Assembly: GCA_902522825.1 (NCBI GenBank)
Contig: CABYXE010000007.1
Span: 1-39,084 of the forward strand
DNA length: 39,084 nt
From: an uncultured SAR86 cluster bacterium
GTDB taxonomy: Bacteria; Pseudomonadota; Gammaproteobacteria; Magnimaribacterales; AG-339-G14
Direction of reading: 5' to 3'
Shown: positions 11,838 through 20,422 of the stretch, piece after piece
Layout of the letters: each line of letters begins with the position of its first letter
How positions within the stretch are numbered: position 1 is the first letter of the stretch
Program-made: the position numbers and the translations under genes
Notes under the pieces: model-generated
Told to the model about the DNA's origin: nothing
The model's input: only the letters and a program-made list of their open reading frames with translations
Database searches by the model: none

Positions 11838-12626
11838 ATGAAAACTTTAGAAATTTGGTCTGAAATCAAAGACGAGGCTAATACTTTTATAAAAAATGAT
11901 GAAGACGCGTCTATTTTTCTAGATGCTTATTTAGAGCCTTTTGAAACTTTAGGCTCAACACTTTCCTTCAAACTTTCTAAAGACCTAGCATGCGACGAAA
12001 ATCAGGAAGGCTTTAGTCAAAATTATTTGTTTCATGAGTTGGATAAAACTTTCGGTGATGAAGAAATCATAGCTGGAGTAATTAAAGATTTATCAGCTGT
12101 AAAAAAAAGAGATCCTGCCGCCAGTGGGTACTTAATGACATTGCTTTTTTCAAAAGGATTTCTAGCTCTTCAAGCACATCGAGCAGCAAATAAATTTATA
12201 GGATCAAAAAAAACTTTCATGGCTTTATATCTTCAAAGCCAATCTTCAAAAAATTATGGAGTTGATATTCATCCTTCTGCATCAATAGGTAATGGAGTCA
12301 TGTTAGATCACGCTACTGGGATTGTAATTGGGGAAACCAGTGTAGTAGAAGATGATGTTTCTATATTTCAAGGAGTAACACTAGGCGGTACAGGAAAAAT
12401 AACTGGCGATCGTCACCCAAAGGTTAGAAAAGGAGTATTAATTAGTGCTGGCGCAAAGATTATAGGTAATGTAGAAATTGGAGAGGGAGCAAAAGTAGCC
12501 GCTGGAAGCGTAGTTTTAGAAGACGTTGAGATGAATACTACTGTTGCTGGAGTTCCTGCAATTGCAGTCGGAAAACCTGCTACTGATTCACCCGCAAAAA
12601 CAGTCGATCACTCAATAAAGGATTAA
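11838..12626 (+). CDS. cysE: Serine O-acetyltransferase
   Basis: Makes O-acetylserine from serine and acetyl-CoA, the first step of cysteine synthesis. The 262-residue protein has the alpha-helical N-terminal domain (with RDPA, D92) and a left-handed beta-helix of hexapeptide repeats (about 140-245). Catalytic residues are visible: D157/H158 (LDHATG) and H193 (DRHPK). A Shine-Dalgarno-like agga lies 7 bases before the ATG. It is two bases from tesB, hence co-transcribed. The C-terminus ends SIKD; the terminal isoleucine that docks into CysK in E. coli is absent, so the cysteine synthase complex may not form. Confidence 0.96.
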   Translation: MKTLEIWSEIKDEANTFIKNDEDASIFLDAYLEPFETLGSTLSFKLSKDLACDENQEGFSQNYLFHELDKTFGDEEIIAGVIKDLSAVKKRDPAASGYLMTLLFSKGFLALQAHRAANKFIGSKKTFMALYLQSQSSKNYGVDIHPSASIGNGVMLDHATGIVIGETSVVEDDVSIFQGVTLGGTGKITGDRHPKVRKGVLISAGAKIIGNVEIGEGAKVAAGSVVLEDVEMNTTVAGVPAIAVGKPATDSPAKTVDHSIKD

Positions 12627-12628
12627 TT

Positions 12629-13504
12629 ATGGCAAATCAAAAACTCTTAGATGGGCTTGTAAAGACGCTTGCACTTGAGAAGTTCGAGGAAAATTTATTT
12701 CGTGGACAAAGTGAAAAAACCTCATGGGGAAGAGTATTTGGTGGACAGGTTATTGGTCAAGCACTTAGCGCCGCTAGTCAAACAGTTGAAAGCTCAAGAA
12801 TAGCTCATTCTCTTCATGCTTATTTTCTAAGACCAGGAAGGGTAGATATGCCTATTCTTTATAATGTTGAAAGAATTAGAGATGGAAAAAGTTTTACCAC
12901 TAGAACGGTCAATGCGATTCAAAACGGCGAGATTATTTTTAATATGTCAGTTTCCTTTAAGGTTCAAGAAGAAGGTTTAGAGCATCAATTTGAAATGCCA
13001 GATGTGCCGGGACCTGAAGAATTGAAAAGCGATGCTGAAGTTAGAGAAGAAGCAAAAGGCAAAGTTCCAAAAGAAATGTTGGATGCTTTCTTGAGAGAAA
13101 AGCCAATCGAGATTAGAAACGTCGAGCCTTGGGATCCATTTTCTGGAGAAAAAGGGCCGCCAATTAAAAACATGTGGATTAAAGCAGTTGGAAATTTATC
13201 AGACGATATCTTAGTTCACCAGGCTGTTCTTGCTTACGCTTCAGATATGGGTTTGATGGGCACTAGTCAAAAACCTCACGCTGTTGGCTGGGGTAGTTAT
13301 AACAGAGCTATCCAAGCCGCGAGCTTGGATCATGCTATGTGGTTCCACAGGAAATTTAGAGCGGACGAATGGCTTCTTTATGCACTGGACAGCCCCACTG
13401 CAAGCAACGCAAATGGCTTTAATAGAGGCAGTATTTACACTCAAGATGGAGTTTTAGTAGCTTCTGCAGTACAGGAAGGATTAATTCGTTTACTTAAAAA
13501 ATAA
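12629..13504 (+). CDS. tesB: Acyl-CoA thioesterase II
   Basis: Hydrolyses acyl-CoA to free fatty acid and CoA; double hot-dog fold. The 291 residues compare with 286 in E. coli. The N-terminal hot dog has FRGQSE and RVFGGQVIGQAL, the C-terminal one HAMWFHRKFRADEWLLY and YTQDGVLVAS. The catalytic triad of E. coli TesB (Asp204, Thr228, Gln278) aligns with D206, S232 and Q282, so serine replaces threonine, a conservative change. It follows cysE by two bases, and its last 15 bases overlap the 3' end of the convergent tesA. Confidence 0.95.
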   Translation: MANQKLLDGLVKTLALEKFEENLFRGQSEKTSWGRVFGGQVIGQALSAASQTVESSRIAHSLHAYFLRPGRVDMPILYNVERIRDGKSFTTRTVNAIQNGEIIFNMSVSFKVQEEGLEHQFEMPDVPGPEELKSDAEVREEAKGKVPKEMLDAFLREKPIEIRNVEPWDPFSGEKGPPIKNMWIKAVGNLSDDILVHQAVLAYASDMGLMGTSQKPHAVGWGSYNRAIQAASLDHAMWFHRKFRADEWLLYALDSPTASNANGFNRGSIYTQDGVLVASAVQEGLIRLLKK

Positions 13505-14128
13505 AATTTTATTTAGATTTTTTTTTACATCCTGCGCAATTATTGCTTGAGCTTTTTTATTAGGATGAATTCCATCTGACTGCATTAAATCAGAATTTAC
13601 TCCAATATTTTCCAACATAAATGGAAGTAAATTTATATTTTCAGCTAATGCTAGATCTACATAAATTTTTTCAAAAGCGTATGTATATTTTTGTCCATAA
13701 TTTGGAGGAATCCTGATCTGCATTAATAAAGGTTTCGAATTATTAGCTTTTACTAAAGAAATCATTTGCTTTAAATTATCTTTTATTTTTTTTACTGGAT
13801 AACCTCTTAAAGCATCATTTCCGCCTAATTCGATTAACACATAATCTGGATTAGATATCTTTAGATCTTTTTTTAATCTTTCTAACCCGCCTGAGGTTGT
13901 ATCTCCAGATACACTAGAATTAATTAATTTTAAAGAGGTTCCTTCCTTATAAAATTCTTCTTGCAATAAGGAAACCCAGTTATCTTTTTGATTTATGCCA
14001 TAACCAGCGCTGATGCTATCGCCTAGAATTAGAAGCGTCTCCTCTTTAGCAGTGATAATATTAGTAAAGGAAAAAATAATTAGAAAATATAAAATTATTT
14101 TTTTAAAGAACCCAAAAATTTTTGACAT
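13490..14128 (-). CDS. tesA: SGNH/GDSL esterase, TesA-type (arylesterase/lysophospholipase)
   Basis: A secreted multifunctional esterase/thioesterase. The 212-residue protein has an N-terminal signal peptide (positive FFKKI, hydrophobic run to about 25, cleavage near ITA-KE) with no lipobox cysteine, so it is periplasmic. SGNH blocks are all present: block I GDSIS (S38), block II SGDT (G75), block III GGND (N104) and block V DGIHP (D185, H188). The position beside and divergent from a YbbA/YbbP system is the same as in E. coli. Its ATG abuts the ATG of the next gene with no base between them. The 3' end overlaps convergent tesB by 15 bases. Confidence 0.92.
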   Translation of the reverse strand: MSKIFGFFKKIILYFLIIFSFTNIITAKEETLLILGDSISAGYGINQKDNWVSLLQEEFYKEGTSLKLINSSVSGDTTSGGLERLKKDLKISNPDYVLIELGGNDALRGYPVKKIKDNLKQMISLVKANNSKPLLMQIRIPPNYGQKYTYAFEKIYVDLALAENINLLPFMLENIGVNSDLMQSDGIHPNKKAQAIIAQDVKKNLNKILFFK

Positions 14129-14788
14129 ATGATAATTAAAACACGGAATTTATCTAAACAAATTCTTTTCAACAAAGAAAAATTAAATATTCTTTCTGAC
14201 ATTAATCTAGACGTTGAAGAAGCTTCTTCTATAGCAATAACGGGTCCATCTGGCTCGGGTAAATCAACACTTTTGAGCATTTTAGCTGGTTTAGACCTCC
14301 CTTCGTCAGGTGAAGTATTTTTAGCTGATGAGCCGCTTCATTCTCTCTCAGAAGAAAAAAGAGCTCTGGTTAGAAAAGATTCTGTAGCATTTGTTTTTCA
14401 AAATTTTGAACTTTTGCCAGGGTTAACAGCGCTAGAAAACGTAATGCTTCCTTTAGAATTAAAAGCAAAAAAGAAAGCAAAAGAAGTGGCTAAAAATTTT
14501 TTAATAAAAGTAGATCTACAAGATAGAATAAATCATTATCCAAAGCAGCTATCTGGAGGTGAGCAACAAAGAGTGGCCATAGCTAGAGCTTTCGCTTGTG
14601 AGGCAAAAGTTTTATTCTGCGACGAACCTACTGGAAACTTAGATTCAAAAAATAGTCAATTGGTTGTAGATTTGCTATTTGATTCCTATAAAGATTCTTC
14701 CAGTGCGCTTGTTATAGTAACTCACGATAAGCAACTTGCTTCGAGATGTGATAGAGAGTTGGAATTAGTAAGTGGAAAAGTAGTATGA
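14129..14788 (+). CDS. ybbA: ABC transporter ATPase, YbbA/LolD-like
   Basis: The nucleotide-binding subunit of a MacB/LolD-type (mechanotransmission) ABC system. In 219 residues: Walker A GPSGSGKST (39-47), Q-loop Q91, signature LSGGE (141-145), Walker B with DEPTGN (165-170) and switch H199. The start is fixed by similarity to YbbA (a short beta strand before the nucleotide-binding fold) and sits directly after the divergent tesA start codon. There is no Shine-Dalgarno, so its promoter must lie within tesA. It overlaps the permease gene by ATGA (14785-14788). Confidence 0.9.
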   Translation: MIIKTRNLSKQILFNKEKLNILSDINLDVEEASSIAITGPSGSGKSTLLSILAGLDLPSSGEVFLADEPLHSLSEEKRALVRKDSVAFVFQNFELLPGLTALENVMLPLELKAKKKAKEVAKNFLIKVDLQDRINHYPKQLSGGEQQRVAIARAFACEAKVLFCDEPTGNLDSKNSQLVVDLLFDSYKDSSSALVIVTHDKQLASRCDRELELVSGKVV

Positions 14789-17229
14789 CTCTTTTTTTTC
14801 TTGCTATAAGAATTTTCCTTAGAGAGATTAAATCAGGTCAAATGATAATCATGTTGATGTCATTGATCGTTGCGATAGGAATATTATCTTCTATAGCTTT
14901 ATTTTCAGATAGGCTGCAAAAATCTCTAGATGCTGAGTCAAGAGAGTTTCTTGGAGGAGACCTAAAATTTGAATCAAGCTATGAGTTAGATGAATTATTA
15001 ATACCAAAAATAGATTTTGATTATTCTAAAAGTCACGTTTTTGGTTCCGTATTATCTTTTGGGGATGAATTTAGGCTGGCAACTGTTAAAAGTGTTGATT
15101 CTTTCTATCCTCTTGAGGGAGAAATTGAATTAAGCAATGCTTTAAATAATTATTTCGTCACTTCACCTCCAAAAAGCGGAGAAGTTTGGCTTGATAAAAG
15201 AATTTTAGACTTTCTAGGTGTAGATATTGGACAAAGTATTTCTCTAGGTGATAAAGATTTCCTTGTTTCTAATACTATTGTAAACGAACCTGATAGGGGC
15301 TCTAGTTCTTTCGCTTTTGCACCTAGAGCTATAATTAATTCAATCGATCTAAAAGAAACAAATATTTTAAAACCTGGCTCCAGAGTAAGGTACATGTACC
15401 TTTTTAAAGCTGAACAGGAAAATTTAGACATAATAGAAAATTATTTTCAGAATATAAAAAAACCTGGCGACGAAATAGTATTTTTTAATGATGAATCTAG
15501 TCCGTTAGGAGAATCTTTTTCAAGAGCATCAAATTTTTTTCTTCTAGGAGCTTTTTTATCAATCATAATTGCATCTCTTACAGTCTCCATTTGCACGCTG
15601 CAATTTATAAGAAAGCATATTAGTTATGTTGCTATTCTAAAGGCACTGGGTTTATCCCCTAAAAATATAAGATTTACTTACTTATCTATTTTTGGATTGA
15701 TAGGTGTAGTTGCTACTGTGTTGGGAATATTGATGGGCTGGTTAATCCAATTAAATTTCATATTCCTTTTAAAAGATTATTTTCCAACAAATTTTCCTTC
15801 TGCGGGACCGCAACCATATCTTATTTCTGGCGCTATAGTATTTTTCTGTTTGCTTGTTTTCTCATTCCCTGTCTTAAGCAGACTTTTTAAGGTTCCGCCA
15901 AATGAAATATTAAGAAAGTCTGAATTTGAAAAACTTCCTATTTTTAAAATTTTTATAAATGCCAGCCTAGGTTTGATATTTTTCTATCTCTTATTAATTC
16001 TTTTTACTCAAAACATATTACTTACTAACATTATTTTTTTCTCAATCATGGCATTAGTTTTATTTATTTTTGCGCTGGTCTTTTTTGTTTTTGCTGCGAT
16101 TAAGCCAGAAAGCCTTAATCCATTAAAACCACTTAAAATGATTTTTTTTGAATTGAATCGAAGAAAATTTTCGAATAGTTTGCAGATAATTTCTTTAACT
16201 CTTTCCATTGCGATAAGCTTAATTGCTTTTTCAGCATCATCTAATTTGATAAGTGCTTGGAAAACATCTTTGCCTGATACAGCTCCGAACAACTTTGCTA
16301 TAAATATTACTGAGACAGAGATTCCAGATTTTTTAAAATTTCTAGAGAAAAATGATGTTAAATCAGAAAAAATTTATCCTGTCACTAGCGCAAGATTTTT
16401 TAAAGTAAATCCAAAAAAAGAAGACGAAAAAATCGATAGAACTTTTAATTTCACTTGGATGACAAACCTACCTGAAGGAAATCAGATCATAGAAGGCAGT
16501 TGGTTTGGAAAAGAAAAGAATGGTATTTCTATTTCAAATGAAATATCAGAGAGGTATAACTTAAAACTCAACGATAAAATAACTATTGAAATTTCTGGGA
16601 AATCCAGAGATTCATATGTTCAAAGCATTAGAGAAGTAAATTGGGAAAATTTTAGCCCTAATTTTTTTGCAATCGGTTATAAAGAAGATTTTGAAAGTAA
16701 TGTATCAACCTACATAACTTCTTTTTTTGTTTCCCAAGATAAAAAGACTTTTTCCTCAGAATTTATAAAGAGATTTCCCACGGTTTCAATCATCTCCTTA
16801 TCAGAACTAATTGCTGAGATACAAGGAATTATTTCGAAAGTCTCTGAAGCTTTTAAACTAATTCTTGGTCTAACAGTTGTTTCATCAATTTTTTTGCTAA
16901 TTGCTACAGTTCAAGAGAGTTTTAAGCAACGAGAAAAACAAGCTGCAATCCTTAAGACAATTGGAGCTTCTAGTAAATTACTTCAAAGAAATTCTTTTCT
17001 AGAGTTTTTAAGTCTTGCTTTAATTGCAGGATTTTTGGGTAGTTCATTAGCACAAACCACTACCTATTTTTTAGAAAAAAATATTTTCGAAATTGAACCT
17101 AAAATTTATTTAAATATTTGGTTTGTGGGCATGCTTGCTTCGGTTATCGTGATCGGAGTTCTTTCTTTAATTTTTTCAAACCTTATTAATAAAAAAACAC
17201 CTAAAGAAGTACTTTACGATAGTAATTAA
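14785..17229 (+). CDS. ybbP: FtsX-domain ABC permease, YbbP-like
   Basis: A large inner-membrane permease partnering the preceding ATPase. In 814 residues there is one N-terminal membrane helix, a periplasmic domain (about 40-245), three helices of a first FtsX core (about 250-370), further central helices including a pair near 395-440, a second periplasmic domain (about 490-690) and a second FtsX core (about 695-805) containing the REKQAAILKTIGAS cytoplasmic motif. E. coli YbbP is of similar size and layout. The family does not import substrates; related systems extract or move lipids or lipoproteins, and linkage to a periplasmic esterase fits a lipid role. The real substrate is unknown. Confidence 0.9.
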   Translation: MTLFFLAIRIFLREIKSGQMIIMLMSLIVAIGILSSIALFSDRLQKSLDAESREFLGGDLKFESSYELDELLIPKIDFDYSKSHVFGSVLSFGDEFRLATVKSVDSFYPLEGEIELSNALNNYFVTSPPKSGEVWLDKRILDFLGVDIGQSISLGDKDFLVSNTIVNEPDRGSSSFAFAPRAIINSIDLKETNILKPGSRVRYMYLFKAEQENLDIIENYFQNIKKPGDEIVFFNDESSPLGESFSRASNFFLLGAFLSIIIASLTVSICTLQFIRKHISYVAILKALGLSPKNIRFTYLSIFGLIGVVATVLGILMGWLIQLNFIFLLKDYFPTNFPSAGPQPYLISGAIVFFCLLVFSFPVLSRLFKVPPNEILRKSEFEKLPIFKIFINASLGLIFFYLLLILFTQNILLTNIIFFSIMALVLFIFALVFFVFAAIKPESLNPLKPLKMIFFELNRRKFSNSLQIISLTLSIAISLIAFSASSNLISAWKTSLPDTAPNNFAINITETEIPDFLKFLEKNDVKSEKIYPVTSARFFKVNPKKEDEKIDRTFNFTWMTNLPEGNQIIEGSWFGKEKNGISISNEISERYNLKLNDKITIEISGKSRDSYVQSIREVNWENFSPNFFAIGYKEDFESNVSTYITSFFVSQDKKTFSSEFIKRFPTVSIISLSELIAEIQGIISKVSEAFKLILGLTVVSSIFLLIATVQESFKQREKQAAILKTIGASSKLLQRNSFLEFLSLALIAGFLGSSLAQTTTYFLEKNIFEIEPKIYLNIWFVGMLASVIVIGVLSLIFSNLINKKTPKEVLYDSN

Positions 17230-17231
17230 AA

Positions 17232-18089
17232 ATGAAAACAACATATCTAGTCTCTGGGAATAGAAAAATAATTGCTTCGGAGTGGGGTGATAAAAAAAAC
17301 CCTATGGTGGTTATGCTTCATGGTGGAGGACAAACTAGACACTCCTGGAAAGGTTCGGCATCTAAAATTGCTGACCTAGGATTTCATGTGATTACTTATG
17401 ACTTACGCGGACACGGGGAAAGTTTTTGGGATGAAGACGGTAATTATACTTTCAATGCGCACAAAGATGACTTGATAAAGATTATTAAACAAAATGATAA
17501 GAAAGCTAATCTGATTGGAGCTTCTTTGGGTGGTATGGTTTCTCTATCTTTAGCAGGCCATGAAAAAGAAAGAGATTATTGTTCTAGTCTTACTATGGTT
17601 GATATAGGAATAAGACCAAATGATAAAGGCTCGGAAAGAATTATAAATTTTATGAGATCTGGAATTGACGGATTTTCAACAATCGAAGAAGCCTCAAATG
17701 CTGTCTCTGCATACCTCCCAAACAGAAAAAGACCTAAAGATACTTCCGGCTTAGAAAGAAACTTAAGATTAGCTAATGACAATCGGTATTATTGGCACTG
17801 GGATCCATTATTTTTAGCTGATAAAGGCGGACAAATAAAAGAAAAAAAAGAAAGAGAGGAGAGATTTAAGCAATTAGAATTAGCCGCACAAAGAGTTTCA
17901 GTTCCGGCTTTATTAGTCCAAGGAGCTTTAAGCGATATTTTAACTGACGAAGAAAAAGAGCACTTTTTAAATACCATTTCTCACTCAAAATTTGCAAAAA
18001 TCGATGATGCCACTCACATGGTGGTGGGCGATAAAAATGATATTTTTGCCGAAGCAATTGTAAAGTTTTTAACTCAAAGTATTCTTTAA
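17232..18089 (+). CDS. Alpha/beta hydrolase
   Basis: A 285-residue cytoplasmic hydrolase with a lid domain. Visible features are the oxyanion segment LHGGG (29-33), DLRGHGES (57-64), nucleophile elbow GASLGG with S98, probable acid D235 (GALSDIL) and histidine H262 (DATHMVVG). It starts two bases after the ybbP-like stop, so it is co-transcribed. The substrate cannot be assigned; the fold includes esterases, epoxide hydrolases and C-C hydrolases, and all three triad residues are intact. Confidence 0.85.
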   Translation: MKTTYLVSGNRKIIASEWGDKKNPMVVMLHGGGQTRHSWKGSASKIADLGFHVITYDLRGHGESFWDEDGNYTFNAHKDDLIKIIKQNDKKANLIGASLGGMVSLSLAGHEKERDYCSSLTMVDIGIRPNDKGSERIINFMRSGIDGFSTIEEASNAVSAYLPNRKRPKDTSGLERNLRLANDNRYYWHWDPLFLADKGGQIKEKKEREERFKQLELAAQRVSVPALLVQGALSDILTDEEKEHFLNTISHSKFAKIDDATHMVVGDKNDIFAEAIVKFLTQSIL

Positions 18090-18126
18090 AGCATGTCAAT
18101 CGTGTGAACCTGGCTGTATTGAAAAT

Positions 18127-18948
18127 ATGAAAGTAAAAGTTTATGGATTTAATCACTCTCCCTGGGTACAGGCGGTTCTTCTTGCTTTACATGATCAAAA
18201 TATCGAGCATGTTGTCTATCAAATACCATCATTTAAAATCTTTAATAAGTGGGGCATTTATATGCCCGTGGTCTCTATTGACAAAAATCCTGCAGAAATT
18301 GAATCAACTAAAATTCTTCAAAAACTTGGCTACAATGCCATTACCGAAAATGAATTGATAGCTATAAGAGGAACTTGGCAGGGTGTATTTCATCGCACAA
18401 ATAATCCATTAAAATTTTTTTCTGCTTGGGCGCATGATGCGGATGCAAAATCTAATGGTTTTAGAAGATCGATAAATAACTTCCTACTAAGTTTCTCAAC
18501 TTTTTATATGTTTGTTTTGATAAATCTAATTAAATTCAGATCAAAAAATAAAGATCCTAAAAATTTTGGCGACCAATACCTTTTTTGGGAATCTGAACTC
18601 AATAAATCTGAAAGTCTTTTTTTAGATGGTGATAATCCAGGAACACGAGATCTTTTACTATTCGGTATTATTCAATGTCATGCAAGTTTGCCAGTGCCGC
18701 CGCTCGAAGCTCTTCAAAATGATGCGCGGTTGGCAGAAGTCAGAAATTGGATTTCAAAGATGCAAGCAAGATTTAAAGATTACGTTTATTTGCATTCCGG
18801 AGAATACTTTGAACCGTCCGTAACAAAAACTAATCGCACATCCTTTCTGCAACGCTGCGTATTTTATTTTGGTATGGCTACCATGTTTATTGGATTTCCT
18901 TTATCACTAGCCCTAGTATTTTGGTCTATGAGGAAAGTACCAAGATAA
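18127..18948 (+). CDS. Glutathione S-transferase-like protein with C-terminal membrane anchor
   Basis: A 273-residue protein. Residues 1-75 look like a thioredoxin-fold GST domain (VYGFNHSPWVQAV, cis-Pro near P47 in YMPVV, then ExxKIL at 59-64). Residues 80-235 are helical like a GST C-domain. A single hydrophobic helix at about 244-267, followed by RK, would anchor it with the enzyme part in the cytoplasm. Serine occupies the place where many bacterial GSTs have Cys or Ser (S11-P12). It lies 37 bases after the hydrolase and is convergent with gltD. Glutathione use is inferred from fold similarity only. Confidence 0.7.
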   Translation: MKVKVYGFNHSPWVQAVLLALHDQNIEHVVYQIPSFKIFNKWGIYMPVVSIDKNPAEIESTKILQKLGYNAITENELIAIRGTWQGVFHRTNNPLKFFSAWAHDADAKSNGFRRSINNFLLSFSTFYMFVLINLIKFRSKNKDPKNFGDQYLFWESELNKSESLFLDGDNPGTRDLLLFGIIQCHASLPVPPLEALQNDARLAEVRNWISKMQARFKDYVYLHSGEYFEPSVTKTNRTSFLQRCVFYFGMATMFIGFPLSLALVFWSMRKVPR

Positions 18949-18967
18949 TTTTCTAGTTTAAGTTTTT

Positions 18968-20419
18968 CTATTCTAAGGTCGTAGCACCCATTAAGTGCAG
19001 GTCTACTTCTCTAGCAGCAGCTCGACCTTCATTGATGGCCCAAACCACTAAAGATTGACCTCGGCGGCAGTCGCCAGCGGCAAAAATTTTTGGATGTGAA
19101 GTTTTATGCACGTTGTGCTCGGCTTTAAAGTTCGATCTCTCGTCCAGCTCAAGGTTTAGTTTTTCGTTTAAATACTGCTCTGGTCCTAAAAAGCCCATCG
19201 CTAAAAGAATTAAATCTGCTTTCCAAATCTTCTCAGTATTAGGTATTTCCTTAAAGTCTTTATCAACTTTGACGGTTTTGATGCCTGTTAATTTTCCATT
19301 TTTATCGCGTAAGAATTCCTTACCTGAAACGGAATATTCTCTTGGATCTTTACCAAAGACTTCTCTGGATTCTTCATGACCATAGTCGACTTTGTAAACT
19401 CTGGGAAAAAGTGGCCATGGGTTATTATCCATTCTTTCAGAAGGTAATTCTGGCAAGATCTCAAAGTTGGTTAAAGTTTTACAGCCGTGTCTTAAGGAAG
19501 TTCCCAAACAGTCGTTTCCAGTATCTCCACCACCAATCACAATTACATCTTTGCCTTTGGCATCAATGTAATCGTCTTCTTTCAATTCGTTATCGAGCAA
19601 ACTTTTGGTATTTTGACCAAGAAATTCCATAGCAAAGTAAACACCATCACCTTCGCGATTCTGAATGGGTAAATCCCTCGGTTTAGTAGCTCCAGTTGTA
19701 AGCAAGACAATATCGTTTTCTTTAACAAGTTTTTCCATTGAAACAGAGTCTTTACTTACACCACCGACATCTTTGTTTACATGGAATTTTATTCCTTCTT
19801 CTTCCATGATATCTCTTCGCATATCGATGATGGATTTATCTAACTTCATATTTGGTATGCCGTACATCATCAAGCCACCAATTCGATCGGCTCTTTCATA
19901 GACCTCGATATTATGGCCAACGCTATTTAGTTGTTGAGCGGCTGATAGACCGGCTGGTCCAGAACCTATGATAGCAATTTTTTTACTGGTTCTTTTCTTT
20001 GGAGGGTTAGCTTTAATCCAACCTGATTCTATACCTTTGTCAGCTATAGCAAATTCTAAATTCTTGATTGCTACGGGTGTCTCCGTTATACCAAGAACAC
20101 AGGCGCCCTCGCAAACAGCAGGACAAACTCGACCTGTAACTTCTGGAAAATTATTAGTTTTCATCAAGCGATGAAAAGCTTCTTCCCATTTTTCGTTGTA
20201 AACCAAATCATTCCACTCCGGAATTAAGTTATACACTGGACAGCCTTCGCCTGACTGACAGAAAGGCACACCACAATTCATGCACCTAGAAGCTTGAGTC
20301 CCTAACAGAGGCTCATCGTGATCAGTATAGATCTCTTTAAAATCTAGGATTCTTTTCTTAGCAGGACGGTAGGGCTCTACCGCTCTATCGAATTCTTTAA
20401 ATCCTGTGACTTTGCCCAT
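18968..20419 (-). CDS. gltD: Glutamate synthase (NADPH) small subunit
   Basis: Passes electrons from NADPH through FAD and two [4Fe-4S] clusters to GltB. In 483 residues, cysteines C46, C49, C54 and C60 (CMNCGVPFC...GC) and C99, C103, C107 form the cluster region. GSGPAG (152-157) binds FAD and GGGDTG (296-301) binds NADPH. It follows gltB by three bases on the minus strand and so belongs to the same operon. The 3' end faces the GST-like gene; I see no good terminator in the 19-base gap. Confidence 0.96.
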   Translation of the reverse strand: MGKVTGFKEFDRAVEPYRPAKKRILDFKEIYTDHDEPLLGTQASRCMNCGVPFCQSGEGCPVYNLIPEWNDLVYNEKWEEAFHRLMKTNNFPEVTGRVCPAVCEGACVLGITETPVAIKNLEFAIADKGIESGWIKANPPKKRTSKKIAIIGSGPAGLSAAQQLNSVGHNIEVYERADRIGGLMMYGIPNMKLDKSIIDMRRDIMEEEGIKFHVNKDVGGVSKDSVSMEKLVKENDIVLLTTGATKPRDLPIQNREGDGVYFAMEFLGQNTKSLLDNELKEDDYIDAKGKDVIVIGGGDTGNDCLGTSLRHGCKTLTNFEILPELPSERMDNNPWPLFPRVYKVDYGHEESREVFGKDPREYSVSGKEFLRDKNGKLTGIKTVKVDKDFKEIPNTEKIWKADLILLAMGFLGPEQYLNEKLNLELDERSNFKAEHNVHKTSHPKIFAAGDCRRGQSLVVWAINEGRAAAREVDLHLMGATTLE

Positions 20420-20422
20420 TTC

